NCBI GenBank assembly: GCA_963846915.1
Contig: CAWJXV010000009.1
Span: 1,302,001 to 1,366,000 of the forward strand
Length of the DNA: 64,000 nucleotides
Reading direction: 5' to 3'
From: PALSA-612 sp963846915
GTDB taxonomy: Bacteria > Actinomycetota > Thermoleophilia > Gaiellales > Gaiellaceae
Under the pieces are notes generated by a model. That model made no database searches. It saw nothing but the letters and a program-made list of their open reading frames with translations, and was not told the DNA's origin. The position numbers and the translations under genes were made by a program. Shown in pieces: positions 37,167 through 45,760 of the stretch (position 1 is its first letter; each line of letters starts with the position of its first letter).

Positions 37167-37246
37167 CAGTGCCTGACACTGTTCCGGAGTGGGGTAACAG
37201 GAGTGCCAGACACCGACCCGGAATGGCGTCAGACACCGGAGGTGTC
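37167..37246. repeat. Two tandem copies of a 35-nt dispersed repeat plus hairpin
   Basis: Copy 1 (37167-37200) and copy 2 (37201-37237) align as TGCCWGACAC, then CCGGA, TGG, GT and ACA blocks at equal spacing. Copy 1 contains CAGTG-CCTGA-CACTG, copy 2 ends in GACACC-GGA-GGTGTC (37232-37246). A further copy is at 54984-55015. Together with the promoter region before RNase E this accounts for the 317-nt gene-free stretch 37088-37404; I see no coding sequence there. Confidence 0.65.
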
Positions 37247-37291
37247 CGAAAGGGCAGGGGCCGCGGAAACCGGCTCGCCGACCGGCGCTGC

Positions 37292-37404
37292 TACGCTGGG
37301 AGCGAGGTTTATCCATTGTTGTCTGATCGGAACGCGCTGCGCGCAACAACCCTCCTGGTTACGGCCTTCGGCCTCGCGCGCGCTTCCCACGAAGGAGAAT
37401 TCAC
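37292..37404 (+). promoter_or_regulatory. Promoter and structured 5' leader of the RNase E/G gene
   Basis: TACGCT (37292-37297) is a likely -10, giving a leader of about 100 nt, the longest in the window. It contains GTTGT...ACAAC pairing (about 37318-37353) and a GGCCTTCGGCC hairpin. Long structured rne leaders mediate autoregulation in other bacteria; the same role here is inference. Confidence 0.4.
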
Positions 37405-40134
37405 TTGCCATTGCCTTGGTTCCGACGCCGTGCTCGGGGCTCCGAGACGGCCCCTGTCGAAACAGTCCCCGAACCGAAGGACACCGGCCCTGCTGCTGTA
37501 GCAGAGCCAGATTCCGCCGCCGAGAGCACTCAGGCGGCCCGTCGCCGGCGCCGCCGCGGAAACCGTGGCGGGAAAGGGCGGAAGCGCACCACCACGGAAG
37601 CGTCGGCTGCGACCGCCGCGACCGAGCCCCAGGCAGCGCCCTCCGGCCGCGCCAGGCCGTCCGCGAAAGCGGAGAAGGACAGGCCGGAGAAGGCCGCCAG
37701 AACGGGCAAGCAGCGCACGCGGCGCGCCGAGCCGCGCCGCCGCCAGCAGACCCGCCGGCCCCTGCCGGCCGCGAAGCGTGAGCTGCTCGTCTCCGTCAAC
37801 GTGAGCGAGCAGCGTGTCGCGGTGCTCGAGGACGACCGCGTCGCCGAGGTCTACCTCGAGCGGCCCGGCCGCCGTTCGATCGCCGGCAACGTCTACAAGG
37901 GCGTCGTCGACAATGTCCTCCCCGGCATGGAGGCGGCGTTTGTCGAGATCGGCCTGGAGAAGAACGGCTTCCTCTACGTCGACGAGATCGTCGGCCCCGA
38001 GCTCGAGGGCAAGCGCCACGGTCGCCGCATCCAGGACCTGATCAGCCGAGGCGAGGAGATCCTCGTCCAGGCGGTCAAGGATCCGATGAAGACGAAGGGC
38101 GCGCGCCTCACCACCGAGATCTCGCTGCCCGGCCGCTTCGTCGTCTACGTTCCGCAGGGCGAGGGAATCGGCGTCTCACGCCGGCTCGACGACGACGAGC
38201 GGGCACGTCTGCGTGACATCCTCAAGCGGATCGAGCTGCCGAAGGGCGGCGTGATCGTCCGCACCGCCGCCGAGGGAGCGTCCGAGGAGGACGTCGAGCG
38301 CGACATCCGCTTCCTCGAGAAAATCTGGAAGGAGATCCAGGCGCGGGCCAAGAAGACGGCCTCGCCGGCGCTCATCTACAACGAGGCCGAGCTGCCGCTG
38401 CGCGTCATCCGTGACCTGTTCACGGGCGACTTCGAGAAGGCGCTCGTCGACGACGACCTGACGTACAAGCGCATCGTCGGTTACCTCAAGAAGACCTCGC
38501 CGCACATGGCCGAGCGGGTCGTCCGCTATCGCGAGAAGGAGCCGCTGTTCGAGGCCTCCGGGGTCGACGCCGAGATCCGCTCGACGCTCAACCGCCGCGT
38601 CGACCTCCCTTCCGGCGGCTACCTCGTCTTCGACTACGCCGAGGCGTTCACCGTCATCGACGTCAACACCGGCCGCTTCGTCGGCTCTCGCTCGAAGAGC
38701 TCCGGCGCGCGGCTCGAGGACACGATCACGAAGAACAACCTCGAGGCGGTGAAGGAGGTCGTCCGCCAGCTCCGACTGCGGGACATCGGCGGGATCATCG
38801 TCATCGACTTCATCGACATGGCCAACCCGAAAAATCGGGAGCAGGTCGAGGAGGAGCTGAAGCAGGAGCTCGAGCGCGACCGGACGAAGACCTACGTCGT
38901 CGAGATCTCCCCGCTCGGCCTCGTCGAGATGACGCGGCAGAACGTGACCGAGGGGCCGCGCGAGATCCTGACGAAGCGCTGCCCGACCTGCGCCGGAGAC
39001 GGAATCGTCGTCTCCGAGACGTCGCTCGCCGTCGAGGCCGAGCGGAAGCTGCGCGCGCTGGCGGCGCAGAGCCCCCGCACGAAGGCCTTCAAGGTCGAGC
39101 TCAACGCCCATGTCGCAGCGATGCTGATCGGCCCGGGCGCCGAGCGGCTGAAGGAGATCGAGGCCGTGACGAAGCGCGTGTTCCTCCCCGAGGGCAAGGA
39201 GGGCGTACCGCTCGACCACTTCGCCGTTCTCGACAAGGGCACGGTGGAGAAGCTCGCGCCGCAGTCGCAGTACAAGGACGGCCAGGAGCTCGATGTCAGG
39301 CTCGGCGAGCTCGCGCTCCACGACTCCGAGGCTGCGATGGGCAAGGTCGACGGGTACGAGGTCTGCGTCGGTGACGCGGCCCGGCTCGTCGGCAAGAAGG
39401 TGAAGGTCCGGGTCGAGCGCGTCCTCGACGGGACGATCTACGCGAGCCTCGTCGTCGCTCCGGCCAAGCAGGTGAAGGCGGCCGATCCGATCACGGCCGA
39501 GGGTCTCGCCGAGAAGCCCACGCGGGCGACCGGGCGCAAGGGTGGAGAGACTGTGACCGCGCCGGTCGAGGCCGAGGGCGAGGCGGTCGAGCCGGAGGCG
39601 GTCGAGCCCGAGCCCGAGTCCGAGTCCGAGCCCGCAGTGGCCGACGCCGAGCCCGCATCGGCCGAGGCCGAGTCGGAGCTGGATGCGACCGGGCAGGCGC
39701 CTCGCAAGCGCACGCGGCGCGGGTCGCGTGGCGGGCGCCGCCGCCGCAAGCCGGCGGCGGCCGCGGTTGGATCGGAGAACGGGGCGGAGGCCGAGACCGA
39801 GGCCGCCGAGGTCGAGGATGCCGACGCCGACGCAGGCCCGCGGATCCATCTCCCCGACCCGTCGCTCGGCGGCGAGGAATCCTCCGAGAACGGCGACCAG
39901 CCGGCCCGCCGGCGCAGCCGGTCGCGCTCCCGCAAACGCCCGGCGCCGGCCGGGCCGACGGCCGCGGAAGCTGCCGCGAACGGACCGGCCGCCGAGCAGG
40001 AGTCGGATGCGACGCCCGAGCAGGACTCGCCCTCCGAGGGCGAGCCGAAGAGAAAGAAAACGCGCCGCGGCTCGCGCGGCGGCAGACGGCGGCGCACGAC
40101 CCCCGCGGCCGCCTCCGAGTCGGCGCCCGAATAG
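37405..40134 (+). CDS. rne: Ribonuclease E/G family endoribonuclease with basic disordered tails
   Basis: 909 aa, TTG start with GAAGGAG at correct spacing. Residues about 1-130 are disordered and very basic (RRRRRRGNRGGKGRKRTT). The catalytic core (about 130-690) shows the S1 domain (GNVYKGVVDNVLPGMEAAFVEIG), the RNase H/DNase I-like domain with DVNTGRF and IIVIDFIDM (catalytic Asp residues), and the zinc link CPTCAGDG. The C-terminal 220 residues are acidic/low-complexity with two further basic modules, RTRRGSRGGRRRRK and KTRRGSRGGRRRRT. It initiates mRNA decay and processes rRNA/tRNA. It precedes rplU-rpmA, a common arrangement. Confidence 0.94.
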   Translation: MPLPWFRRRARGSETAPVETVPEPKDTGPAAVAEPDSAAESTQAARRRRRRGNRGGKGRKRTTTEASAATAATEPQAAPSGRARPSAKAEKDRPEKAARTGKQRTRRAEPRRRQQTRRPLPAAKRELLVSVNVSEQRVAVLEDDRVAEVYLERPGRRSIAGNVYKGVVDNVLPGMEAAFVEIGLEKNGFLYVDEIVGPELEGKRHGRRIQDLISRGEEILVQAVKDPMKTKGARLTTEISLPGRFVVYVPQGEGIGVSRRLDDDERARLRDILKRIELPKGGVIVRTAAEGASEEDVERDIRFLEKIWKEIQARAKKTASPALIYNEAELPLRVIRDLFTGDFEKALVDDDLTYKRIVGYLKKTSPHMAERVVRYREKEPLFEASGVDAEIRSTLNRRVDLPSGGYLVFDYAEAFTVIDVNTGRFVGSRSKSSGARLEDTITKNNLEAVKEVVRQLRLRDIGGIIVIDFIDMANPKNREQVEEELKQELERDRTKTYVVEISPLGLVEMTRQNVTEGPREILTKRCPTCAGDGIVVSETSLAVEAERKLRALAAQSPRTKAFKVELNAHVAAMLIGPGAERLKEIEAVTKRVFLPEGKEGVPLDHFAVLDKGTVEKLAPQSQYKDGQELDVRLGELALHDSEAAMGKVDGYEVCVGDAARLVGKKVKVRVERVLDGTIYASLVVAPAKQVKAADPITAEGLAEKPTRATGRKGGETVTAPVEAEGEAVEPEAVEPEPESESEPAVADAEPASAEAESELDATGQAPRKRTRRGSRGGRRRRKPAAAAVGSENGAEAETEAAEVEDADADAGPRIHLPDPSLGGEESSENGDQPARRRSRSRSRKRPAPAGPTAAEAAANGPAAEQESDATPEQDSPSEGEPKRKKTRRGSRGGRRRRTTPAAASESAPE

Positions 40135-40136
40135 CT

Positions 40137-40229
40137 ACACTGGCCCGGCGGGCAGGTCGCTGCCCGCGTTTGCACGCTCGAGAGGCAGCGTGAGCCAAGG
40201 AACAGCGGCGTGAGCCAGGGGCAAGAGCA
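40137..40229 (+). promoter_or_regulatory. Promoter and leader of rplU-rpmA
   Basis: TACACT (40137-40142) right after the RNase E stop is a likely -10. The 80-nt leader contains GGCGGGCAGG-TCG-CTGCCCGC (hairpin, about 40149-40168) and two copies of GCGTGAGCCARGG (40189-40201, 40209-40221) just before the L21 start. L21 leaders can bind L21 protein in some bacteria; I cannot confirm this here. Confidence 0.4.
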
Positions 40230-40745
40230 ATGACCTACGCGATCATCTCACTCGGCGGCAAGCAATACCGCGTCCAGGAGGGGCAGCGGCTGGTCGTGGA
40301 CCGGCTCGCGCACGACGACGGCAAGACGTTCCATCCGGACGTCCTCTTCGTCGGCGGCGATGGGAAGGCCGAGTTCGCGCCCAGGGGGACACAGGTGACC
40401 GTGAAGGTGCTCGGTGGCACGCTCGGCGAGAAGATCCGGATCGGCAAGTACAAGCGTCGCACGGGCTACCGACGCCATACCGGGCATCGGGCGAAGCTGA
40501 CCCAGATCGAGATCACTGCCATCGGCGCGAAGACCGCCTCGAAGCCGGCAGCCGACAAGCCCGCAGCGGAGAGCCCGAAGACCGCCGCGAAGCCCGCGGC
40601 CGCGAAGCCGGCGACGAGCAAGGCGGCCGTGGCGAAGCCGAAGCCCAGGCCGAAGGCCGAGAAGCCCGCGGCGAAGCCCAAGCCGACGGCAGCCGCGCCG
40701 CAGACCCCGGCCAAGCCGGAGGCCGAGAGCGAGGGGGCAGAGTAA
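40230..40745 (+). CDS. rplU: 50S ribosomal protein L21 with C-terminal Ala/Lys/Pro tail
   Basis: 171 aa. The first 103 residues are a normal L21 (MTYAIISLGGKQYRVQEGQ, GEKIRIGKYKRRTGYRRHTGHRAKLTQIEI in part). Residues about 104-171 form a lysine/alanine/proline-rich extension with acidic end, probably disordered and rRNA-contacting. Such tails occur in several actinobacterial L21 proteins. The TAA overlaps the rpmA ATG by one base. Confidence 0.96.
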   Translation: MTYAIISLGGKQYRVQEGQRLVVDRLAHDDGKTFHPDVLFVGGDGKAEFAPRGTQVTVKVLGGTLGEKIRIGKYKRRTGYRRHTGHRAKLTQIEITAIGAKTASKPAADKPAAESPKTAAKPAAAKPATSKAAVAKPKPRPKAEKPAAKPKPTAAAPQTPAKPEAESEGAE

Positions 40746-40993
40746 TGGCGCACAAGAAGGGACTCGGGTCGTCGCGGAACGGCCGCGACTCGAAGCCGAA
40801 GATGCTGGGCGTGAAGATTTTCGCCGGCCAGGAGGTCAAGGCCGGGATGATCATCGTCCGCCAGCGCGGCACGCATTTCCGCCCCGGCGCGGGTACCGGC
40901 CTCGGCCGCGATCACACGATCTTCGCGACGCGACCCGGCACGGTCGTCTTCCGGCAGAGCGGCGAGCGCCGCTTCGTCGAAGTCGACGACTAG
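40745..40993 (+). CDS. rpmA: 50S ribosomal protein L27
   Basis: 82 aa, starting MAHKKGLGSSRNGRDSKPK, so the N terminus is already of the mature form and needs no processing; it reaches the peptidyl-transferase centre. The GTHFRPGAGTGLGRDHTIFA region is diagnostic. The stop codon is the first base-paired element of the inverted repeat at 40990-41170. Confidence 0.97.
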   Translation: MAHKKGLGSSRNGRDSKPKMLGVKIFAGQEVKAGMIIVRQRGTHFRPGAGTGLGRDHTIFATRPGTVVFRQSGERRFVEVDD

Positions 40994-41170
40994 TAGCGGC
41001 TTGATGTGAAATTCCGTCGGGCCGGGTCACGCCCCAGGCGCGGCGCCGGATTGGCGCGTCCGGTCGCGACCCGTAGCGCTGCTACGCGCCGCGGGCCGGC
41101 CACACCGCCCGGCTTGGCCTGGAGCGCCACCGACGGCGGCCCAATTTCAAATCAAGCCTTTAGCTGCTAG
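40990..41170. repeat. Long inverted-repeat element between rpmA and the M29 peptidase gene
   Basis: Outer arms: CTAGTAGC / GCTGCTAG (40990-40997, 41163-41170), then GGCTTGATGTGAAATT (40998-41013) against AATTTCAAATCAAGCC (41143-41158), 15 of 16 pairs. CCGTCGG (41014-41020) pairs with CCGACGG (about 41130-41136), and the centre is the hairpin CGTAGC-GCT-GCTACG (41072-41086). Both flanking stop codons lie in the outer arms. It may be a bidirectional terminator or a foldback/MITE-like element. It fills the 173-nt gap. Confidence 0.75.
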
Positions 41171-42258
41171 ATCGCCCACTCGCCGCGCTCCTGGACGGTC
41201 GCTCCGTCCAGTTCGATGCGCCCTTGCGCGAGGTCCTTGACGATGTCCCAGTGGATCGCGCTCTCGTTCATGCCGCCCACGGTCGGAAAGCCCTGGCCGA
41301 TCGCGAGGTGGATCGTCCCGTCGATCTTCTCGTCGAACCACATGTGCCGGACGGTCCGGGGGATGCCGCGGTTGCAGCCGATGCCGAGCTCGCCCAGCCG
41401 CCGCGCGCCCTCGTCGGTGTCCAGCACGGACAGGAGGAACTCCTCGCCTGCGCGTGCCGAGGCGTCGACGATCCGGCCCTGTTCGAACCGCAGCCTGATG
41501 CCCTCGCAGCGATGGCCGAGGTACGTGGCCGGGTACTCGCCGAACGTGATCACGCCCTCGGCCGAGTCCTCGACGGGCGAGAAGAAGAACTCGCCGCCGG
41601 GCATGTTGACGTGGCCGTCGTCCACCTGCCCGCCGCGCCCGGCCAGCGAGAGCGTGAGATCGCTCTCCGGGCCGACGATGCGGACGAGCTCGGCCTCGTC
41701 GAAGCGGTCGAGGTACCGGCGCATCCGCTCGCCTTCCGCGTCCCAGTCGCGCAGGCACGCGGCGTACAGGACGTCCTCGTAGCCGGAGAGCGTGAGCCCC
41801 GCCTCCTGCGCGAGCGCCTGCGTGGGAAACGGGCACGAGACCCACGGCTTGGCCATGTCCTCGGCGGCGTCGATCGCGGTGCGGGCCGCGGTTCGCAACG
41901 CCAACCGTCGCTGCGCGTCGAGGCTCGAGCCCGCGTAGACGTTCTCGGCGGAGAAGAGGATCACGCGGGCGTCGATCTCGTTGCGCGTCCGCACGTCGCT
42001 CGGCGCGGGGACGGACAGCAGCTCCTCGGGCGCCTCCTCGGCCCAGATCGTCTCGAACGGGACGCGCTCGAGGTCCGTGAACGACAGCCGGACGAGCGGG
42101 TAGGCGCCTCGTCGCCCGATCGCGCGCACGAGCTCCTCGACGAGCGGCCGCGCGAGCGGGGTGGCGGTGACCATCACCTGCCAGCCGGCCTCGACGCCGA
42201 GCGAACGTCCTACCAGCAGCTCGGCGAGCTGCTCGACCCGCGACGGTTGTGCGCCCAC
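41167..42258 (-). CDS. M29-family (AmpS/AmpT-like) metalloaminopeptidase
   Basis: 363 aa, GTG start. The fold and metal site of M29 peptidases are visible: the Glu in FGEYPATYLGHRCEG (about 243), EEFLLSVLDTDEGARRLGELGIGCNRG, RHMWFDEKIDGTIHLAIGQ with His and Asp/Glu ligands, and ESAIHWDIVKDL. M29 enzymes remove N-terminal residues using two Co/Zn/Mn ions. A second, more divergent M29-like gene starts 8 nt away in the opposite direction, so one short divergent promoter region serves both. Confidence 0.87.
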   Translation of the reverse strand: MGAQPSRVEQLAELLVGRSLGVEAGWQVMVTATPLARPLVEELVRAIGRRGAYPLVRLSFTDLERVPFETIWAEEAPEELLSVPAPSDVRTRNEIDARVILFSAENVYAGSSLDAQRRLALRTAARTAIDAAEDMAKPWVSCPFPTQALAQEAGLTLSGYEDVLYAACLRDWDAEGERMRRYLDRFDEAELVRIVGPESDLTLSLAGRGGQVDDGHVNMPGGEFFFSPVEDSAEGVITFGEYPATYLGHRCEGIRLRFEQGRIVDASARAGEEFLLSVLDTDEGARRLGELGIGCNRGIPRTVRHMWFDEKIDGTIHLAIGQGFPTVGGMNESAIHWDIVKDLAQGRIELDGATVQERGEWAI

Positions 42259-42266
42259 GCCGTCCT

Positions 42267-43229
42267 ATGATCGCTGCTCTCGTGTCCGGCTGGTGTCAGA
42301 ACGTCCTCGCCGCGGCCGGCGTTCGCCGGGGCGAGCGCCTGCGTGTCGTGGTCGACGCGCCGTTCGCGGCCGAGGGTGAGGAGCTCGCCGCGGCCGGGCG
42401 GGCGGCCGGGGCCGAGACCTGGATCGCGGCGTTCCCGGAGGAGCGTCCCGTGCTCGAGGCGACGCCGGATCTCATGAACAGCGCGGCCTGGGCGGACGTT
42501 TCGATCGGCCTCCTACGCCATTCGTATGTCGAGGAGCTCCCGGCGCGGCGCGCGATGCTGGACGCTCTGCTCTCGCACGGCGGGCGCGCGCTGAGCTCCT
42601 CCGACATCGACCACGCGACGCTGCTCGGAGAGCTGTCGCAGCCGATGCCGGACATGGAATCCCGGGCGCGCGAGCTCCTGGCGGCGGTCGAGGGTGCACG
42701 CGAGCTCCGGGTTCGCGGTGCGGCGGGGACGGATCTCGTCCTCCGGGTAGAGGGCCGGCCGTGGCTCGACGACGCCCTGCCGCTCGAGGCCGGCGGCGTC
42801 GCCAACTTCCCGGGCGGGGAGATCTGCATCGCCCCGCACGCGGACGGCGCCCACGGTGCGCTCGTCGTCGATCTGACGATTCCGTGGGGGCCGAGAGCAG
42901 AGCTTTTGCCCGAGCCGGTCGTGCTTCGGTTCGAGGACGGCCGCGCGAGGTCGATCGAGGGCGGAGACGCGGCGAATGCCCTCAGGCGCCTGGTCGAGGA
43001 AGCGGGCCACGGCGCAGATGTGATCGCCGAACTCGGGATCGGGCTCAATCCGGCGCTTCGCCCCCGCGGCCATGTCCTCTTCGACGAGAAGGCCGCCGGC
43101 ACGGCACACGTGGCGATCGGAAACAACCTCGGCCCATACTGCGGCGACAACGACGCCGCCATCCACGTCGACTGCGTCTTCTCTGCGCCGGAGCTCGTCG
43201 TCGACGGCGTTCCGGTGGCGCTTCCCTAG
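42267..43229 (+). CDS. M29-like aminopeptidase paralogue
   Basis: 320 aa from the ATG at 42267. It shares with the divergent neighbour the blocks LRVEGRPWLDD, ANFPGGEICIAPHADG, AELGIGLNPALRPRG, FDEKAAGTAHVAIGNNLGPYCGDN and AIHVDC (in register with GIGCNRGIPR, DEKIDGTIHLAIG and SAIHWD). The neighbour's FGEYPATYLG Glu block is replaced, so the metal site may be incomplete and activity is unsure. The pair probably arose by inverted duplication. The stop codon begins the second inverted repeat at 43226. Confidence 0.8.
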   Translation: MIAALVSGWCQNVLAAAGVRRGERLRVVVDAPFAAEGEELAAAGRAAGAETWIAAFPEERPVLEATPDLMNSAAWADVSIGLLRHSYVEELPARRAMLDALLSHGGRALSSSDIDHATLLGELSQPMPDMESRARELLAAVEGARELRVRGAAGTDLVLRVEGRPWLDDALPLEAGGVANFPGGEICIAPHADGAHGALVVDLTIPWGPRAELLPEPVVLRFEDGRARSIEGGDAANALRRLVEEAGHGADVIAELGIGLNPALRPRGHVLFDEKAAGTAHVAIGNNLGPYCGDNDAAIHVDCVFSAPELVVDGVPVALP

Positions 43230-43447
43230 ATGGTTGATGCCACGGGATCGTGCTCCTCGGGGAGTGGGCTGGTTGCTCTGGGGCGCGGCGACGTGGCGTT
43301 GCCGATACGCGGGCGTATCGGTGACGAGCGGCGGCGTGAAGCGCACGCTCGGCGGGGGCCGGCTCCGCCGGGCTCTGGTGGGCGGGAGCGGCCCAGACAC
43401 GGCAGACCGCGCAGCCGAGCCACGAGATCGTGGCATCAACCCTCTAG
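43226..43447. repeat. Second long inverted-repeat element, after the M29 paralogue
   Basis: Left arm CTAGATGGTTGATGCCACG (43226-43244) and right arm CGTGGCATCAACCCTCTAG (43429-43447) pair at all but one position and include the stop codons of both converging genes. The centre is the hairpin CCGATACG-CGGG-CGTATCGG (43302-43321); GC-rich arms between can also pair in part. The architecture (stop-codon CTAG ends, 15-20 bp arms containing TTGAT, central hairpin) is the same as at 40990-41170, though the sequences differ. Confidence 0.75.
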
Positions 43448-44556
43448 TCGTCGGGGAGCGCCGCGAAGAGCGCGTCGACGTCGGCGCCCGTCGTGTAGAA
43501 GTGGGTCGAGAGGCGCACCCGGCCCTCGAGCGCCGCTGCCGCGACGCCGGCCGTGCGGAGTGTTTCGACGATCTCGTCCGCGGCGACGGTCGGATGGCGG
43601 GCGGAGACGATCGCCGAGTCGGGCCTGGGCGAGCAGAGCTCGTACCCGCGTGCCGACAGGCCGTCAGTGATCATCTGCGTTGCGGCAAGAGCTCGACGCT
43701 CGATGTCGTCGACGCTGTTGAGCAGTCGCAGCGACTCGCGCATGCCCGCGAGGCCCGGCAGCGAGCTCATCGTCGACTCGAAGCGGGCGGCGGTGTCGGC
43801 GAACTCGAGCGAGCAGCCGTCGGTTCCACGCTCGACCCGTGCGTTCTTCCAGCCGGCCTGGGGGACGCGAAGCTCCGCGATCGCGCGGTCGGAGCAGTAG
43901 GTCGGTGCCAGCCCGAAGCCCGAGAAGAGGTACTTGTAGCCGTGCGCCGACACGATGTCGGCCCCGACCGCCGACGCGTCGAGTGCGAGGACACCCATCG
44001 CCTGCGCCGCGTCGAGAGCGAGCCAGATGCCTCGTGCGCGACAGAGGTCGCCGATCGCCTCGAGCGGCGCGCGCGACCCCGTGACGCGGTCGACCGCACT
44101 GAGACAGACGCAGCGCGTGCGCTCCGTGAGCCGGCGCTCGAGGTCGTGGAGATCGGGAACGGCCCGCACGCGAACGCCGCGGGCCTCGAGGTTCAGGAAC
44201 GGCGCCAGGCACCCCTCGAACTCGAGCTCGTGGACGACGACCTCGTCGTGCGGGCTCCATCCGAGCCCCTCGGCCAGCAGCCCGAGCCCCTCGCTCGTGC
44301 TCTTCAGCAGGCAGACATGGCGAGGAGAGCAGTGCAAGAGCTCCGCCGCCTCGGCCCGAACCGACTCGAGGAGCTCGGTGCCGTTCAGGCCGCCCGAGCC
44401 GTTGCGTGACGTCCGCTCCAGTGCCTCCGTCGCAGCGCGGACGTGGCTTGCAGGCGGCGGGCCGAAGGTCGCGTGGTCGAGATACGCCCACTCGCTCGTG
44501 ACCGTGAACTCGTTCCGCCGGAGCGATTCGATCGCATCGTCGGCCACCGGCGGCAT
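43444..44556 (-). CDS. Aminotransferase class V-fold PLP-dependent enzyme
   Basis: 370 aa from the ATG at 44556. Fold type I pattern: YLDHATFGPPPASHV near the start, the cofactor-binding LALDAAQAMGVLALD (Asp and Gln) and the Schiff-base Lys in VSAHGYKYLFSGFGLAP (about residue 205). RVRLSTHFYTTGADVDAL ends the small domain. Relatives include cysteine desulfurases, kynureninase-like and isopenicillin-N-epimerase-like enzymes. No catalytic-Cys loop of a desulfurase is obvious, so the reaction is undetermined. Divergent from obgE, 19 nt apart. Confidence 0.85.
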   Translation of the reverse strand: MPPVADDAIESLRRNEFTVTSEWAYLDHATFGPPPASHVRAATEALERTSRNGSGGLNGTELLESVRAEAAELLHCSPRHVCLLKSTSEGLGLLAEGLGWSPHDEVVVHELEFEGCLAPFLNLEARGVRVRAVPDLHDLERRLTERTRCVCLSAVDRVTGSRAPLEAIGDLCRARGIWLALDAAQAMGVLALDASAVGADIVSAHGYKYLFSGFGLAPTYCSDRAIAELRVPQAGWKNARVERGTDGCSLEFADTAARFESTMSSLPGLAGMRESLRLLNSVDDIERRALAATQMITDGLSARGYELCSPRPDSAIVSARHPTVAADEIVETLRTAGVAAAALEGRVRLSTHFYTTGADVDALFAALPDD

Positions 44557-44575
44557 CGCTGACACACTGTGAACG

Positions 44576-45760
44576 ATGTTCCACGACCGTGCCCGCATCC
44601 ACGTCGTCGCCGGGCGCGGCGGCGACGGCGCGCTCAGCTTTCGCCGTGAGAAGCACGTCCCGCGGGGCGGTCCCGACGGCGGCGACGGCGGCTCCGGCGG
44701 CTCGGTCGTCCTCGTCGCCGACCCGGATCTGCGCGACCTGTCGGCATTCCGCACGCGTCGCTCGATCGCCGCCGGCAAGGGTGGTCACGGCAGCGGCTCG
44801 GGCCGGCACGGGGCTGCCGGGAAAGACGTGGAGCTGCACGTGCCCGTGGGGACGGAGGTGCGCGACGGCGCCGGCGAGCTCGTCGCCGACCTCGCCCGTC
44901 CCGGCGCCCGGGTCGTCGTCGCTCGCGGCGGCGCTCCCGGCCGCGGGAACAAGCAGTTCGCGACGCCGACGCGCCAGACGCCGCGCTTCGCCGAGGTCGG
45001 GATGCCGGGCGAGGAGGCGGATGCCGAGCTGCACCTCAAGCTGCTCGCCGACGCCGCCCTCGTCGGCCAGCCGAACGCGGGCAAGTCATCGCTCCTGCGC
45101 CGCATCTCGAACGCTAAGCCGAAGGTGGCGGATTATCCATTCACGACGCTCGCGCCAATCCTCGGAACCGTGGACGCGCCCGACGGACGCCAGCTCGTCG
45201 CCGCCGACGTGCCCGGGCTGATCGAGGGCGCCGCCGAGGGCATCGGGCTCGGTCACGAGTTCCTCGCGCACCTCGAGCGGGCCCGCGTGCTCGTGCACGT
45301 GATCGACGCGGCAGCCGCCGACCCGGCCGAGCAGTTCCGCGCCGTCGACGGCGAGCTCGCCGCCTACGGGGCCGGGCTCGACGAACTCCCCCAGATCGTC
45401 GTCCTGAACAAGACCGACATCGCACCCGACCCGACGCTCGACGTCGACGACGAGCGCATCCTCGGCGTCTTCCCGCTGTCGTGCGCGACGGGGGAAGGGG
45501 TCGAGCTCTTCCGCCGCTCGCTGTTCGCGCTGATCCCGGAGCCGGTCGAGGCGCCTGTGGACGAGCACGCCGTGCCCGACTTCCTCGTCTACCGGCCGAA
45601 GCCGCGCCGCGCAGCGTTCCGGATCCTGCGCACCGACCGCGGCTACCGCGTCGTCGGCAGGCCTCCGAACGAGGACGAGCTCGCGGGGGCGCTGAAGGCC
45701 GCGGGCGCGCGCGAGGGCGACGAGGTCGTGATCGGCGACGAGGCGTTCGAGTACCGGTGA
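44576..45760 (+). CDS. obgE: GTPase Obg/CgtA
   Basis: 394 aa. The glycine-rich Obg fold (about 1-155) is full of GGDGGSGGSV and GKGGHGSGSGRHGAAGKD; the G domain has G1 LVGQPNAGKSSLL, G2 YPFTT, G3 DVPG and G4 NKTD; the C-terminal OCT domain starts near 320 (FRILRTDRGYRVVG). Obg assists 50S maturation and stress signalling. It overlaps nadD by four bases, giving the common obgE-nadD-rsfS order downstream of rplU-rpmA, here split by the M29 pair. Confidence 0.96.
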   Translation: MFHDRARIHVVAGRGGDGALSFRREKHVPRGGPDGGDGGSGGSVVLVADPDLRDLSAFRTRRSIAAGKGGHGSGSGRHGAAGKDVELHVPVGTEVRDGAGELVADLARPGARVVVARGGAPGRGNKQFATPTRQTPRFAEVGMPGEEADAELHLKLLADAALVGQPNAGKSSLLRRISNAKPKVADYPFTTLAPILGTVDAPDGRQLVAADVPGLIEGAAEGIGLGHEFLAHLERARVLVHVIDAAAADPAEQFRAVDGELAAYGAGLDELPQIVVLNKTDIAPDPTLDVDDERILGVFPLSCATGEGVELFRRSLFALIPEPVEAPVDEHAVPDFLVYRPKPRRAAFRILRTDRGYRVVGRPPNEDELAGALKAAGAREGDEVVIGDEAFEYR

